A DNA stretch of 64,000 nt from Boothiomyces macroporosus. Lineage: Eukaryota; Chytridiomycota; Chytridiomycetes; Rhizophydiales; Terramycetaceae. Every line of letters starts with the position of its first letter. The first letter of the stretch is position 1. Positions 43,990-55,345 of the stretch are shown here, in pieces. The position numbers were made by a program, and so were the translations under genes. The notes under the pieces were generated by a model. The model was not told the DNA's origin. It did not search any database and saw only the letters and a program-made list of their open reading frames with translations. The stretch lies in assembly GCA_027604185.1 (NCBI GenBank), contig JADGKB010000031.1, positions 1 to 64,000 on the forward strand. The letters run 5' to 3'.

Positions 43990-44852
43990 TTAAAATGTTG
44001 GTCTACGTTTTCTTGCAGTGTACTTTGAATCATTAGCAGTAGGCTTGCCTTGTCTTCTTCGAGTCTCCTTCTTTTTCAAGACCCAGTTTTTATCTTTTAC
44101 AGCTTTCCTACTTTTTGACTTTCGTTCCCTGATTGTCTGCCCAGAATATTTGACTCCTTCTTCTCCTTCTAATGGCTTTGGTAAATCTTGGACAGTTGAG
44201 GCACCAGCAAATAAACATAAAAAGTACTTTTTGGCCTTGGTGGAATTTGGATAGTCTACCACTAAACCACCGCTGAAACCAGCTTTCATTGCCGAAGACA
44301 CAATCATTTCAACTTGGGATGGATTTTCAGGGTAGAATTGGAATACGCAACGAGCGCCTTTTGTCATTGCAGTGAATAACGTGGTAAAGAATCTATTCAG
44401 TCTCTTTTTAGGTTCGTGAGACTGTTTATCAGCATTGCAAAGCCATTGTATAACAGAAATACTGGGTTAGTAAAGAGTACCTTATACACCCGTCAAACGT
44501 ACCAGGTCTAAAGCCCATTCCTTGACCAATGTCTTGCAAGAACAAGTCGCCATCAGATTCGTTCTCTACCGCAACATCCAACATTGATTTTGAAATATCC
44601 ATACCTACCCAGACATGCTGCTCATCCGACAAGCAATCGCCAGATAATCCAGACCCACAGCCAATATCCAAAATATAACAAATTTTGTCTTCTGGTAGGT
44701 TTAGTAACTCGATGGCACGGTAAGACATTTCATTCTGAATGGAAATAATACGAGAATTTTGAGTATATTTCTTTGCTTCTACATCGTTGTAAAACTGAGT
44801 TAATTAATGTTACGATTTCTGGTGGAGCTGTATGTTCAGGTCTGCTGCTCAT
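43990..44852 (-). CDS. BUD23: 18S rRNA (guanine-N7) methyltransferase BUD23
   Basis: Exons 44852-44814, 44794-44481 and 44461-43990 (introns of 19 nt each) give 274 aa. It starts [21 protein letters not shown] as in the family. The SAM-binding motif is [13 protein letters not shown], followed by [10 protein letters not shown] and, across the second junction, [18 protein letters not shown]. The C-terminus is the typical Lys/Arg-rich tail ([17 protein letters not shown]). BUD23 with TRM112 methylates the 18S rRNA guanine in late 40S maturation. The stop is 14 bp from the USP5 stop (convergent). Confidence 0.96.
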
Positions 44853-45141
44853 GAAAAAACAAAAAAAAATAAGTCAGAGAGTGGGTTTAATTGTACAAGA
44901 TAAAAACAGTAAAAATTAGCTCTATATGATATTATCGGTTCGCAAGTTGCTTAATTGGAACTAGCGAAAGGGTTCGTCTTTCAAATTGGTTGATATTGCG
45001 AATTAGGGTAATGGTCCGATTGGGAATCAAATACTTGAGAAAACGTCCTGTTGCGAGTCATAATTTAGTGATTCGGCCAACTTGTGTTTTGAGTTTCATG
45101 TTTTCGGTTATTAACCTTTGTGGTGCACAGCTTTTTCCCTA

Positions 45142-46338
45142 ATGCTTAGAGTAAAAAAGACTAACTCAAGGGGTTGTTCAGCAGTATCGATCACTTGGTA
45201 CACAAGAATCGATCGAGGGAAATCCCTCATTTCGATCCAGCGCATGTCAGAGCATTGGATGAGCATGAGCATGAATTCCTGGACGCTTTACCAGACATGA
45301 AGGAGGACGACATTAATCCAAACTTTTACTTTCATTCGCTCAGCAGATTAATAAGAAAACATACAAAGGTCAGGGAAGAGAAACCGAAAAAGAGAGCTTT
45401 GCTCATTGGTATTAACTATGTTGGACAGGCTCATACACTCAGTGGGTGCTACAATGATGTTGAAGAAATGAAGAAATACTTGGAAAAGGTTGGCTTTGAT
45501 GAATTCATGGTAATGACTGATGAGCAGACTGGGGACTTGTATCCGACAAAAGTAAACATTTGCAAAGCCTTTCGGTGGTTAGTAGCAGATGCTCATCCGC
45601 ATGATACTTTCTTTTTACACTTTAGCGGACACGGAGGCTCAATTAAAGATGAAGGTAAAGATTGCTAACCTAGACGGTGACGAATCAGATGGCTATGACG
45701 AAACTTTATTCCCGGTCGACTATTTGCAAGAAGGTGTATTAGTGGATGATGATATTCACATGATGGTGGTTAAAACGCTTCCTCCAGGCTCAAAGCTGAC
45801 TTCTGTGTTTGATTGCTGCCACTCTGGTTCTTTACTAGACTTGCCGTATACTTACAACTCCAATGGAAAGTTGGTTACCAACGTAGACCAAGATAAATTG
45901 CATATTTTTTCTTCCAGTGGCAAGGAAATCTTTCGAGCATTTAAACGCGGTGACAGTTCTTCTGCTTTGCTAGAATTCAAGAATGCAATGAATTCTCTAA
46001 AAGGAATGACCAAGGAACAGCGAGAAGCCGCCCACAAGAAAACCATTCAAACTAGAACCACTTTGGCGCAGGTGATCATGTTTAGGTAACAACTTATTAA
46101 TGTCAGCGGTTGTAAAGATTATCAACTTGCCGCCGATACAGAAATCAATGGCAAAGTCAGGGGCGCCATGTCGCATAATCTCTTGGGACTGCTCAACGAA
46201 AAGGACGACTGGGTGTTAATAGATCTTTTGAAGGAACTACAAAAGAATATGCAGTTCAAATTTGCACAAAGTCCTCAGCTTTCCACCGGATACGAGATGG
46301 ATATTACGGTGGAAAAGTTTAGTTTCTTTGATGTCTAA
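45142..46338 (+). CDS. Metacaspase (clan CD cysteine peptidase)
   Basis: Exons 45142-45150, 45171-45654, 45674-46085 and 46107-46338 (introns of 20, 19 and 21 nt) give 378 aa. The first exon is three codons (MLR). The p20 core shows KKRALLIGINYVGQ, LSGCYNDVEEMKKYL, the catalytic His in FFLHFSGHGGS, DGDESDGYDETLFPVDY, and the catalytic Cys in SVFDCCHSGSLLDLPY. The p10 part has VIMFSGCKDYQLAAD. The proline/glutamine-rich prodomain of many fungal type I metacaspases is absent; a 60-residue N-terminus stands in its place. These Lys/Arg-specific enzymes act in stress and protein quality control. Confidence 0.95.
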
Positions 46339-46497
46339 CGAGGCTGCGCTGGACACTAATAAACTATAGAATGAATTTGATAGCTGAAATCACATGATCA
46401 TCGACCAATCATTTCTTTCGGAAATTTTGAAAAAATTTCAGCCAATCAACCAAGTGTTAAAAAAGAATTCAAAGTAAAAAATCTTTACACTTTAAGA

Positions 46498-47527
46498 ATG
46501 GTAAGTAGCTACAATCCGCAAGTCCAGCTCGACTGAATCAAATGTGCTCGTCCATGGAACAAAAACCCTTTTAGGAGACTGTAGCAATACGTCTCCAATG
46601 ATCCAAGTATTTAACATACTACCTCAATATTTGTACTTTTGTACATTAGGATCAAAGCAACAATTGTTGATTTGTTTCCCATGACTCATATTTGCAGCCT
46701 GAATGGCTTGCGAGGTTTTAAAGGGTTGTTCTAATCTTTAGCCAAAAGCTGCCGTCAAGGGAAAGAAAGTTGCTGCTGCTCCATACGCAATCAAGAGCAA
46801 GACCACCGGAAAGGTCGCCAACCCATTGTTGGAAAAGACTCCACGTAACTTTGGTATCGGTCAAGACATTCAACCTGCTAGAAACCTTTCTAGATATGTT
46901 AAATGGCCTGAATATGTCCGTTTGCAACGCCAAAAGTCTATCTTGAAGCAAAGATTGAAGGTTCCACCATCCATTGCTCAATTCAGCAAGGCTTTGGACA
47001 AGAACACTGCTACTTTGCTCTTCAAGCTCTTTGACAAGTACCGCCCAGAAACCAAGGTTGAAAAGAAGGCACGTCTTACCGCTGCTGCCGAAGCTGCTGC
47101 CGCTGGTGGAAAGGTTGACCAAGGAAAGAAGCCAGTTACCATCAAGTACGGTATCAACCACATCACCGCTCTTATTGAAGCAAAGAAGGCTTCCCTCGTT
47201 GTCATTGCTGACGATGTTGACCCAATTGAATTGGTTGTCTGGTTGCCAGCTCTCTGCAGAAAGATGGGTGTTCCATATGCTATCGTCAAGTCCAAGTCCA
47301 GATTGGGAACACTTGTCCACAAGAAGACTGCTACTGCCGTCGCTTTGACTGACGTCAAGCCAGAAGACAAGCAAGAATTTGCTGCTCTCATCTCTGCCAT
47401 CAAGGTCAACTTCAACGACAAATTCGAAGAATCCCGCAAACACTGGGGAGGTGGTATCATGGGCTTCAAATCCCAAAAGAAGACCGAAAAGCGTGCCAAG
47501 GCTGCTGCTCGTGAAGTCAAGGTTTAA
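46498..47527 (+). CDS. Large-subunit ribosomal protein eL8 (L7a/RPL8)
   Basis: Exon 1 is the ATG alone (46498-46500); a 241-nt intron follows; exon 2 is 46742-47527. The product is 262 aa. Family segments: [42 protein letters not shown], the L7Ae core [47 protein letters not shown], and [16 protein letters not shown]. Lysine is AAG almost throughout and many third positions are C, unlike neighbouring genes, as expected for a highly expressed gene. A start via ATG GCT TGC GAG at about 46700 with a 27-nt intron is possible but fits the local intron rules less well. Confidence 0.95.
46501..46741 (+). other. 241-nt intron after the eL8 start codon, the only long intron in the window
   Basis: It starts GTAAGTAGCT directly after the ATG and ends CTAATCTTTAG. 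It carries a hairpin with a 6-bp perfect stem (GGAGAC 46574-46579, GTCTCC 46591-46596). I looked for box C/D and H/ACA snoRNA features and found only weak matches. First-intron position right after the ATG is typical of fungal ribosomal protein genes. Confidence 0.75.
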
Positions 47528-47571
47528 GCAGAATAAATCCATCATTCTAATATATTGTATTAAATAGTTTA

Positions 47572-48771
47572 TTAAATCAGTCCTCTGCTAGTTAGATAAG
47601 TGATCCCATTCTCTTTTGATACTCTAGCATATTTCATGATGATAGGATCCAGCTCTTTTAAAGTCTTTGCAAAATCCTGAACTACAATTAGAATAAAGTA
47701 CTATAGAAAAACACATCCTCTTTCACCCACTTTGCTCTAATTTTAAAGAGCTCTCTAAATCTCTGTTTAGGATCACTTGGAAGAATACTCTTTGGAAAGT
47801 ACCGAATAGTTGGCTCTATACCGTGCTTTTCCAATAAAAATAATCCCTGCGTTAATGAATAGTACATTCAAGTAATCCAAATTAATATCAAATACTTCAG
47901 GCACAGCATTTTTCCAGTTGAGCAAGAATGACTTTAGCAACATTACCGACTCACCACGTTTCAAAACTACATGTCCAAATGTTCTACAAATCTTTTGTTC
48001 ATCCAATACAAACATACCATTAGTTTCAGATTTAGAATGGATTCGCAGTACGTGAGAAATAACAGATTCCAAATGTTCATGTTCCAATAGACTTTCCACA
48101 ATTAACGCTCTAGGGACAGAATCCATGGATAAATCATGTTCCAAGATTGTCAATAAAATCAATTCAAGAACTTCAGACTGGTATTCTATATCGAGCACTC
48201 TCCAAAATCCATTAATTTCCATCGCTTCAATTGATTTCAAGTATTCCATAACTTCAATTTCAGATGCTTGGCAGAATTGAAGAATATCCGTAGTAGTCAC
48301 CATTTCTTGCTCATACTCTTTATCTTGGCCTTTGTATGGAATCAATCGTTTGAATAGAGGGTCAAAGTTTGGCTTGATTTCAACCAAATCAAGAAAAACA
48401 TTCCCTGAATCGATCACAGTTGATTCCAAGTGAAGCGGTTTCTTTCCAAAAATCGATTGGTATGCATTCGATAGATCGCAATTCTCCTTGTTCTGTTCAT
48501 CCGACGGCGATCCGTTAATCTTTTCCTTTGACTGATCCAACACCAGCATTAAATTTGAAGTTTCCGCATATCTAATCTTGAAAGTCTTTGTTTCCGTGCA
48601 CAGCACGGCTTCATCATCTGGATTTCCTCTGAAATGAAATTCCTCTCCTGCTTCGATCCGTTTGGCTATATCCATCGGCACTTGCAGCAGCATTATTTTT
48701 TTGTCTGTATTCTGCTGCTCGTCCTGTGGTGGCAGAGCATTGTTTTCAAAGTAGATTTCACAATCTTGCAT
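47572..48771 (-). CDS. DCC1: Sister chromatid cohesion protein DCC1
   Basis: Exons 48771-47866, 47846-47702 and 47681-47572 (introns of 19 and 20 nt) give 386 aa. Family features: IMLLQVPMDIAKRIEAGEEFHFRGNPDDEAVLCTETKTFKIRYAETSN at the N-terminus, a middle helical bundle (TTDILQFCQASEIEVMEYL), and the winged-helix end LEKHGIEPTIRYFPKSILPSDPKQRFRELFKIRAKW. DCC1 with CTF8 joins CTF18-RFC to load PCNA and support cohesion. It is divergent from DNA ligase I with 51 bp between start codons, a fitting pairing of replication genes. Confidence 0.9.
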
Positions 48772-48822
48772 GTCCAGAAAGTTAAACTAAAAATTTTCAA
48801 TCTTTTCAGGAAAAGTGTTTTA

Positions 48823-51038
48823 ATGTCAAAGAAACAGCCCACCATCAGTTCATTCTTTAATCCATTGAAAAGGGGCATTGAGAAGGAAGTAATTGGGAAT
48901 GGAAAGAAAGCCAAGCAAGATGAGCCGAGCGAATCAAGGAAACCAATCTTGAAAGCAGTAGAAGTTGGCAAGGAGAACGAACCCAAAATCGAATTTATAT
49001 CCAAAAAAACCGAGCCGAAAACAGATCAGCAAATTATTTCTTACGGATCATTGTGTGAAACTTTTGAAAAGATTGAAAATACAACAAAGCGGTTGGAAAT
49101 AACTTCCTACTTGACCAAATTCTTTGTCAATGTGATTGAAAATGCTCCGGATAGCTTGCTTCCCAGTGTTTATCTCTGCTTGAATAGAGTACTCTGAATT
49201 AATGTAGATTGGCCCAGAGTATGATGGAAAAGAACTGGGAATAGGAGAATCTCTTTTAATGAAGGCTCTCGCTGGTGCTACTGGGAGAACTGTAAAAGCA
49301 ATCAAAGCAGATATGGAAGAAAAGGGCGATCTGGGCACTATTGCCCAAGCTTCGAAAGGAAAACAAATGATGATGATGAAGCCTAAACCACACACTGTGA
49401 ATTCTGTCTTTGAGGCTTTAAAGACAATTGCGAATTTTAGCGGGGCTTCGGTACTTGAATTTAACTATGGTCACAACAAAGAAAAGTTGATTTGATTGGG
49501 AAATTGTTGATTGCATGTCAAAATAACGAACCAAAATATTTAATTAGGTATATTTATTTAACTAAAAGATCTTTAGAGGGGAAATTAAGAATTGGGTTAG
49601 CACATCAAACCATTTTGATTGCGCTTTCACACGCTGTTGCTCAAAAAGAACCAGGTAAGCTGAATGTTGATAAAGAATACCTAAAGTTGAGTGAATCTAA
49701 AAGACAGGCGTATCTCGCCGAGACTGTTGCTATTGTAAAGCAAGTGTTTAGGCAAATTAATATTGACTTTAGTGAAATACCAAGCTATGATATGATTATT
49801 CCAGCGCTACTTGAGCACGGCTCTAGAGAACTTGCAAAGCATTGCCAATTATCACCTGGTATTCCTTTGAAGCCCATGCTTGCTCATCCTACAAAGAGTT
49901 TGACTGATGTTCTGAATAGGTTTGAAGGAGTCGCATTTACGTGTGAATATAAATATGACGGAGAAAGGGCTCAGATCCATCTACTCAAAGATGGAAGAGT
50001 AATGGTTTACTCTAGAAATAGCGAAAACCTCTCTGAAAAATATCCTGATATAATAGAAAGAATGCCATCTTGTGTCAATCCTGGTATCAAATCATTTGTT
50101 TTGGATTGTGAAGCTGTCGCGTGGGATATCAAACACCAGTGTATCTTGCCATTCCAAGTGCTTAGCACAAGAAAAAGAAAGGATGTACAAACAAAAGATA
50201 TCCAAGTACAAGTGTGTATATTTGCTTTTGATCTATTGTACTTGAATGGGGAAGCTCTGGTTAAGGAATCTTTAAAAAAGCGGCGTGAACTGCTTAAATC
50301 TAGTTTTAAAGAATTCCCTGGCCAATTTGAGTTTGCCAAAAGTATGGAGTCTAATAGTGTAGATGATATTCAAAACTTTTTGGATGCGTCCATTGCTGGA
50401 AATTGTGAAGGGTTGATGGTAAGTATTGCTAATGCAGGTGAAAACTTTGGAAGTCGAAGCGTCTTATGAACCCAGCAAACGTTCTCGTAATTGGCTAAAA
50501 GTAAAGAAAGACTATATCAACGGCATGGGAGATTCATTAGACTTGGTGGTGATTGGTGCGTTTATGGGCAAAGGCAAACGTACTGGTACATATGGTGCGT
50601 ACTTGCTAGCGTGCTATGATGACGACAAGGAAGAATATCAGAGTATTTGCAAGGTTAGTGCTGTTAATCTAGATAGCAACTGGATTTTCTGATGAAAATT
50701 TGACTGAAAACTACAAACTGTTAAAACAACACGTAATTGATTCGCCACCTTCCTATTATGCAATTAGTGACAGTCCAAATGTTCGCCCAGATGTCTGGTT
50801 TTCTCCTACGGTTGTGTGGGAAGTGAAAGCTGCAGATCTTTCGATATCGCCAGTACACAAAGCAGCTATCGGAATCGTTGATCCATCCAAGGGCATTTCC
50901 CTCCGCTTTCCCCGATTTATTCGCGTTAGAGATGACAAAACCCCTGAAAATGCTACTAATGCTACTCAAGTTGCTGAATTTTACAATGCGCAAAACCTGA
51001 ATTCAGTTACTTTGCAAGATGATGAATTTGAATATTGA
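48823..51038 (+). CDS. CDC9: DNA ligase I (ATP-dependent, replicative)
   Basis: Six exons (48823-49188, 49208-49450, 49471-49547, 49569-50418, 50438-50653, 50673-51038) give 705 aa. A PIP box opens the protein (QPTISSFF). The catalytic Lys is in [15 protein letters not shown]; other motifs are [49 protein letters not shown] and [12 protein letters not shown]. It seals Okazaki fragments. Two introns need care: 49451-49470 ends in GG, and 49548-49568 is 21 nt with no stop and would read through as seven extra residues. The conserved [16 protein letters not shown] and [14 protein letters not shown] alignments fix both. Confidence 0.95.
49451..49470 (+). other. Non-canonical GT...GG micro-intron in DNA ligase I
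   Basis: The 20-nt segment begins GTACTTG and ends TTAACTATGG. Removing it joins TCG to TCA in phase 0 and yields a segment matching the fungal ligase I consensus (SGSQSQ..KK). Without removal the frame hits TGA at about 49492. Length and the TTAAC position are exactly those of its neighbours; only the -2 base is G instead of A. Confidence 0.6.
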
Positions 51039-51176
51039 AAATAAATCCTGGATATTATTCGTAGTATTATTAATCTTTAATTGTGTTGATTCTACCGATA
51101 TATTTAGGTTCAGTCTGTATTTAATTGTACTTTAAAAATTTAACCTTTCAACAAAAATTTTCCGAAGAATCACAGA

Positions 51177-54100
51177 ATGGCCTCGCTAGCAATTCCAAAA
51201 GCATCCTGGCAAGCACCACCGAATTCCAGGATTACTAGTATCACATCTAGCAAAGCGGGCAATAGAATAGTCACCGGAATGTCTGATGGATCAATAGTAA
51301 TTTACAAATGGAAAGATGAAACCATTATACCAGATATCTATTGCATAGGACCGCCTAGTTCCGTTACATCACTGTTAAGCTACCAAATTGAATTGGAGGA
51401 AGCGTCCAATATTGACAATGCATTAATATCAATTACAGAAACAGGGTAATTGATGCTGAGTATAGTGATATAACATTATGGCATTTATTGGACGGTCAAT
51501 GTTTGCAAAGCCGACAGGCAAAAGATGAAATTGCGCAGGGATTGATTCAAGGCGTGATGGTAAAGATTTGCTAAAGAGATTCATTCGTCAGGAGCGTTAG
51601 TTTGCTACGGAGAATTCAATAACTTGGTAATTCTGGACGGAGCTACCTTGGAGGTTCATTATGGTTAATGAAAGGTGGTTAATTCGTTTGATTTATTTGG
51701 TACATGGATTGTAGCAGCTAGTATTCGCACTACAGACAAGAAAGATTCGGATAGCATGCTTCTACTGGATGCGGAAGGAACGATTCATTCAATGATCTTG
51801 GACACTATATCGATGCGGTGTGCTAAAAATGTTAAAATACCCTCATTTCAACTGCCAAATCATATAATGGGAAACACACTAGATTTGCAGATCAACAAGT
51901 ACGATAGTAATATCTACTATGTATTGGAGAAGGATTACTGTCAAGTATTTGCATGGTAACGGTAGATTTTTCATTGCGAGCTTCAATCTTTAACCAGAAT
52001 TAAAGTGGATTTCGATTTACAAGGGGCAAAGTTCTTGTCAGCTAAAACATTGTTAATTTGGACCACCAAGGGACCCTCATTCGTTTATTATTTAGGGTCG
52101 GCACTGGACTTGAAGTACTATTCGTCCACAAACATACCACCAAGATGCATTATCCTAGTGGCAAATGGATCAGGGGCTGTATGCGTTGAAAGATTGGAAA
52201 TTGGAAAATACGAAACGTACAAGTAGTCTTTTTCTTACTAAAGGGATGCGACATGTATTGGCACTTTTCCAAGCCAAGATGAAATGAGCATGAAGCTCTG
52301 CTTGTCTGATATGTCTTCTCAGCAACAAACCATCATTGCATTTAGCACAAAGAATCTTCAGTCTGTTGAAGTAAAGCTGTCCAATTTTTGGGCAAGCTTG
52401 TTTGGATCGAATATGGTGGCTTTATCTGCTAGTAATGACAGCACGGAGACTTTGATGTTGCAATTCGATATCAGCAAAAGTATTTGATAATTAAAATAGA
52501 AATTCAAATGGCGGATGTATGGCCAATCGCAAATAAGCAAGTCTTGTATACAACTATGGTCGCTCTTTTGAAAAAATATATTGCTGTAGGGTTTGGTAAG
52601 CCATTATTAATTACCAGCTGACGGATCAATTGCGATTGTTCCGCAAACAACGATATTGATGGAAGACCAAAATTATTGGATGAAAACAGCAGTAAGAATC
52701 TTGATTGGACACAATTGCTCTATATCTTGCTTGTTCGTTCCAGATTTTGCACAATTGTCTGCAAAAAACATCCTATTGAGTGGAGATAGTAGTGGCAAAG
52801 TGATAATGTGGAATTCTTTGACTGGACAAACCCTTGGATGTTTCTACAATCACTCCCAGAGTGTAACTGGATTTGTACAAGTTCCTCAGGAGGTTGGTGG
52901 TAAATACAAAACGTCTGTTTTATCAATTGCACAAGACAATTCTGTTGGGTTAATTCAATTGGAAGAAAAGTCGAGGTTCTTTACCCTAATGTAGCGTTGC
53001 ATTTGTTGGACACAAAAACAGGATCTGTGCAGTGTATTGGAGAACAGTTGACCATTATTTAATGATGATTCACTGTATCGATGGCTCTCTGCATATTTGG
53101 CATGTAATTCTATTTGAATGTTAGATGAAATCAGGAAATCTGGATAGGATTGTTCGAGATTGGTCAGTTGATGAAATTATTGCCACCAACATCGCCAAAG
53201 TAAAGTAAGTGACTATAACGGTAGTGTGTTAGCTCAAGATACAATCTTGCATTCCCGAAATACAATATCCGTTGCGTGCTTTCCACAGAATTCAAAGAAA
53301 GGTAAACGAAAATTTATTCAGCTTCTACCCCAATCGTTGCAGTGGCATTGATTAATGTAAAGAAACTGATTGACGAAATGTATAATGGAGAACAGATTTC
53401 CAACACTCAAGACACTTCTCCAACTGGAAGCATTAGCGGGTCACCAGCATTTGAACGAGCTAAATTGACCCCTGCTTCCACTGAGAAACATCACAACCCT
53501 ATCCACTATTTGCAAAAGAAACTAACACTGAAACAAGAGCCAAAAGTTGAGATGCCTAGCGGCGCAATTGAAGCGTCTAGAGGATCGCGTCCAGATCATG
53601 TTCTGGCTTCAAATCTTTTTTCCTGTATCATGTCTTGGGGGATAGATGAAGAATTGGATAATATTTGCTCCACTGAGTTGAAAATGTCCAAGCCAAACCA
53701 GCTTTCAATAGGGATTCGGGGGTATATTTTTGTTGACATAGTGCTGGAGGTTATCTCTCATTTCCGATACCACAGGCTTCAATTAATCCGCAAACTGACT
53801 GGACGTATAGCCCAAACTTATCTGCCCAGCGGTTGCTTACGATTATTGCAATTTTGCGTTCATTGATAGCAAATTATAATCTATCTCTAGAAGTTCCAAA
53901 GCTACTCCGACAGTTTGGGGCTATTGTCGATTACAGCACCACTTTGGTACCATCGTTTTCATTCTTGATCAAATTTTGGCAAGATGCAATAGGTACTGAA
54001 GGTTTAATGTAGGTGACGTTCAAGAGGCTACTCGATTTATCGTGACATCATTGCTAACCAATTGCAAGGAGGAAAAAATTCAATCGATAGTAAATTATTG

Positions 54101-55219
54101 GGGGAAATTCAGTAATTGAAACTAACTCAGTGCCTCTAAAAGCCCCAATCCAATCCAAAACTGGGTGTCGAGCAACTATTATTTTAGCACTCATTGGGTC
54201 GATACTCCCTCCAGCGCTGCCACTAAGAATGACAAAGGATGTGGCTACTTCTCTAGAACTAATTATTCGAGATCCAGGAAAGAATCCATATAGGTTACTT
54301 GCAATTGAAATTATCGGAACCGGTTTCAAATCCTGGGAACCACATCTTAACGGATCTTCAGTAATCCGCTGTTTGGTTCAGTTAACGGGTTTGACAGGAC
54401 AACAGAATGTACAAGGTGCACCGTTGATTACTCCGCCAAGTATGATTATGGCAAGACAGGCACTGCTGTCAATTGCAAATTATAATACAGGGCTTTTTAT
54501 CAGCACTCTAACTTTTGACTTGCTACATGCCAAAGATATTTGGGAGAGGGTTGGAGGTTTGAAGCTTTTGGGACTTTTTATCGCCAAAGTGAATCTTTGA
54601 GCTAACGTAGAAACCAATTTTACTTTTCAATCACTTGCAGCCTATGGTTGAAGCCATGGTTAAGATGCTGGATCCAAACCATCCAACTGTTAGAGAATCT
54701 TTGCAAGATATTGTGACGGTGAATTTTGCGGATTTGGTAAAAATATTTCCATCTATTGCTTTCCACCCTGGAACTCAAAGACTGGCAGTCGGAACAGTTG
54801 ATGGTTCATCGATTATTTTTGATTTGAGGACTGCTACAAAATTAAATTTACTAGAGGTACTTCAGGCTTGATACTAGGGAATCAAAAGTCAAGCTCATGG
54901 CGTCTCATTTTCTCCTAACGGAAAGTTAATCGCAACCTTGCATCTTTATAGCAATCAAATCTCGTTCTGGCAGCCATCTTCAGGATTCCTTGAAAGTTTA
55001 GCTGGAGTATTTTCAGGTGCTCAACATCCAAAACAGATGGGTATGCAGCTACCTTTAGGAGTGAGTAGAGTTTCTGCGTTCAGAACTTTTCCTCTTGGTG
55101 CTCCTAATCCTGAAATAGATACAAGGCACGTGCTCGAAAGCGTGCGGTTTGAATGGACAGGAGAGAGGTCTGTAAGATTAATTAGTATTAACGGCTTGGA
55201 ATTGGCATTCAATGTTTGA
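51177..55219 (+). CDS. WDR7 / rabconnectin-3 beta homologue (V-ATPase regulator)
   Basis: Seventeen exons with sixteen introns of 19-22 nt (51446, 51560, 51654, 51945, 52223, 52480, 52596, 52976, 53104, 53205, 53302, 53722, 53993, 54112, 54589 and 54857 are the intron starts) give 1238 aa. WD40 units at the N-terminus (ITSSKAGNRIVTGMSDGSIVIYKW; GDITLWHLLDGQCL; HSSGALVCYGEFNNLVILDGATLEV), a second set (LLSGDSSGKVIMWNSLTG; IHCIDGSLHIWHMKSG), a helical middle with WTYSPNLSAQRLLTIIAIL, and a C-terminal propeller part (IAFHPGTQRLAVGTVDGSSIIFDLRTAT). Rabconnectin-3 with DMXL proteins assembles the V-ATPase. This is the most intron-dense gene here. Confidence 0.88.
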
Positions 55220-55345
55220 ATAAATAACCTATGCATCAACCTTTATTTTGAAATTGATATCGGCAAAATAATTTGACGTGTGGCGGTGAAACACTTTGTT
55301 ATTGCGGCATGCGGTGAAATTTTCTCTCCACTTTGATAGATAGTA

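Noticed and set aside
46601..46705. Box C/D snoRNA in the eL8 intron (host of snoRNAs in vertebrates)
   Set aside because: Only a weak C-box-like ATGATCC and a lone CTGA are present, with no terminal stem.
46718..47545. Long frames on the minus strand and in other frames over eL8
   Set aside because: They are shadows caused by the strong codon bias of the ribosomal protein gene.
49470..49486. 17-nt GT...AG alternative intron in DNA ligase I
   Set aside because: It keeps the frame but leaves a non-conserved LEFNY insertion and lacks a branch motif; the 20-nt GT-GG reading matches the ligase consensus.
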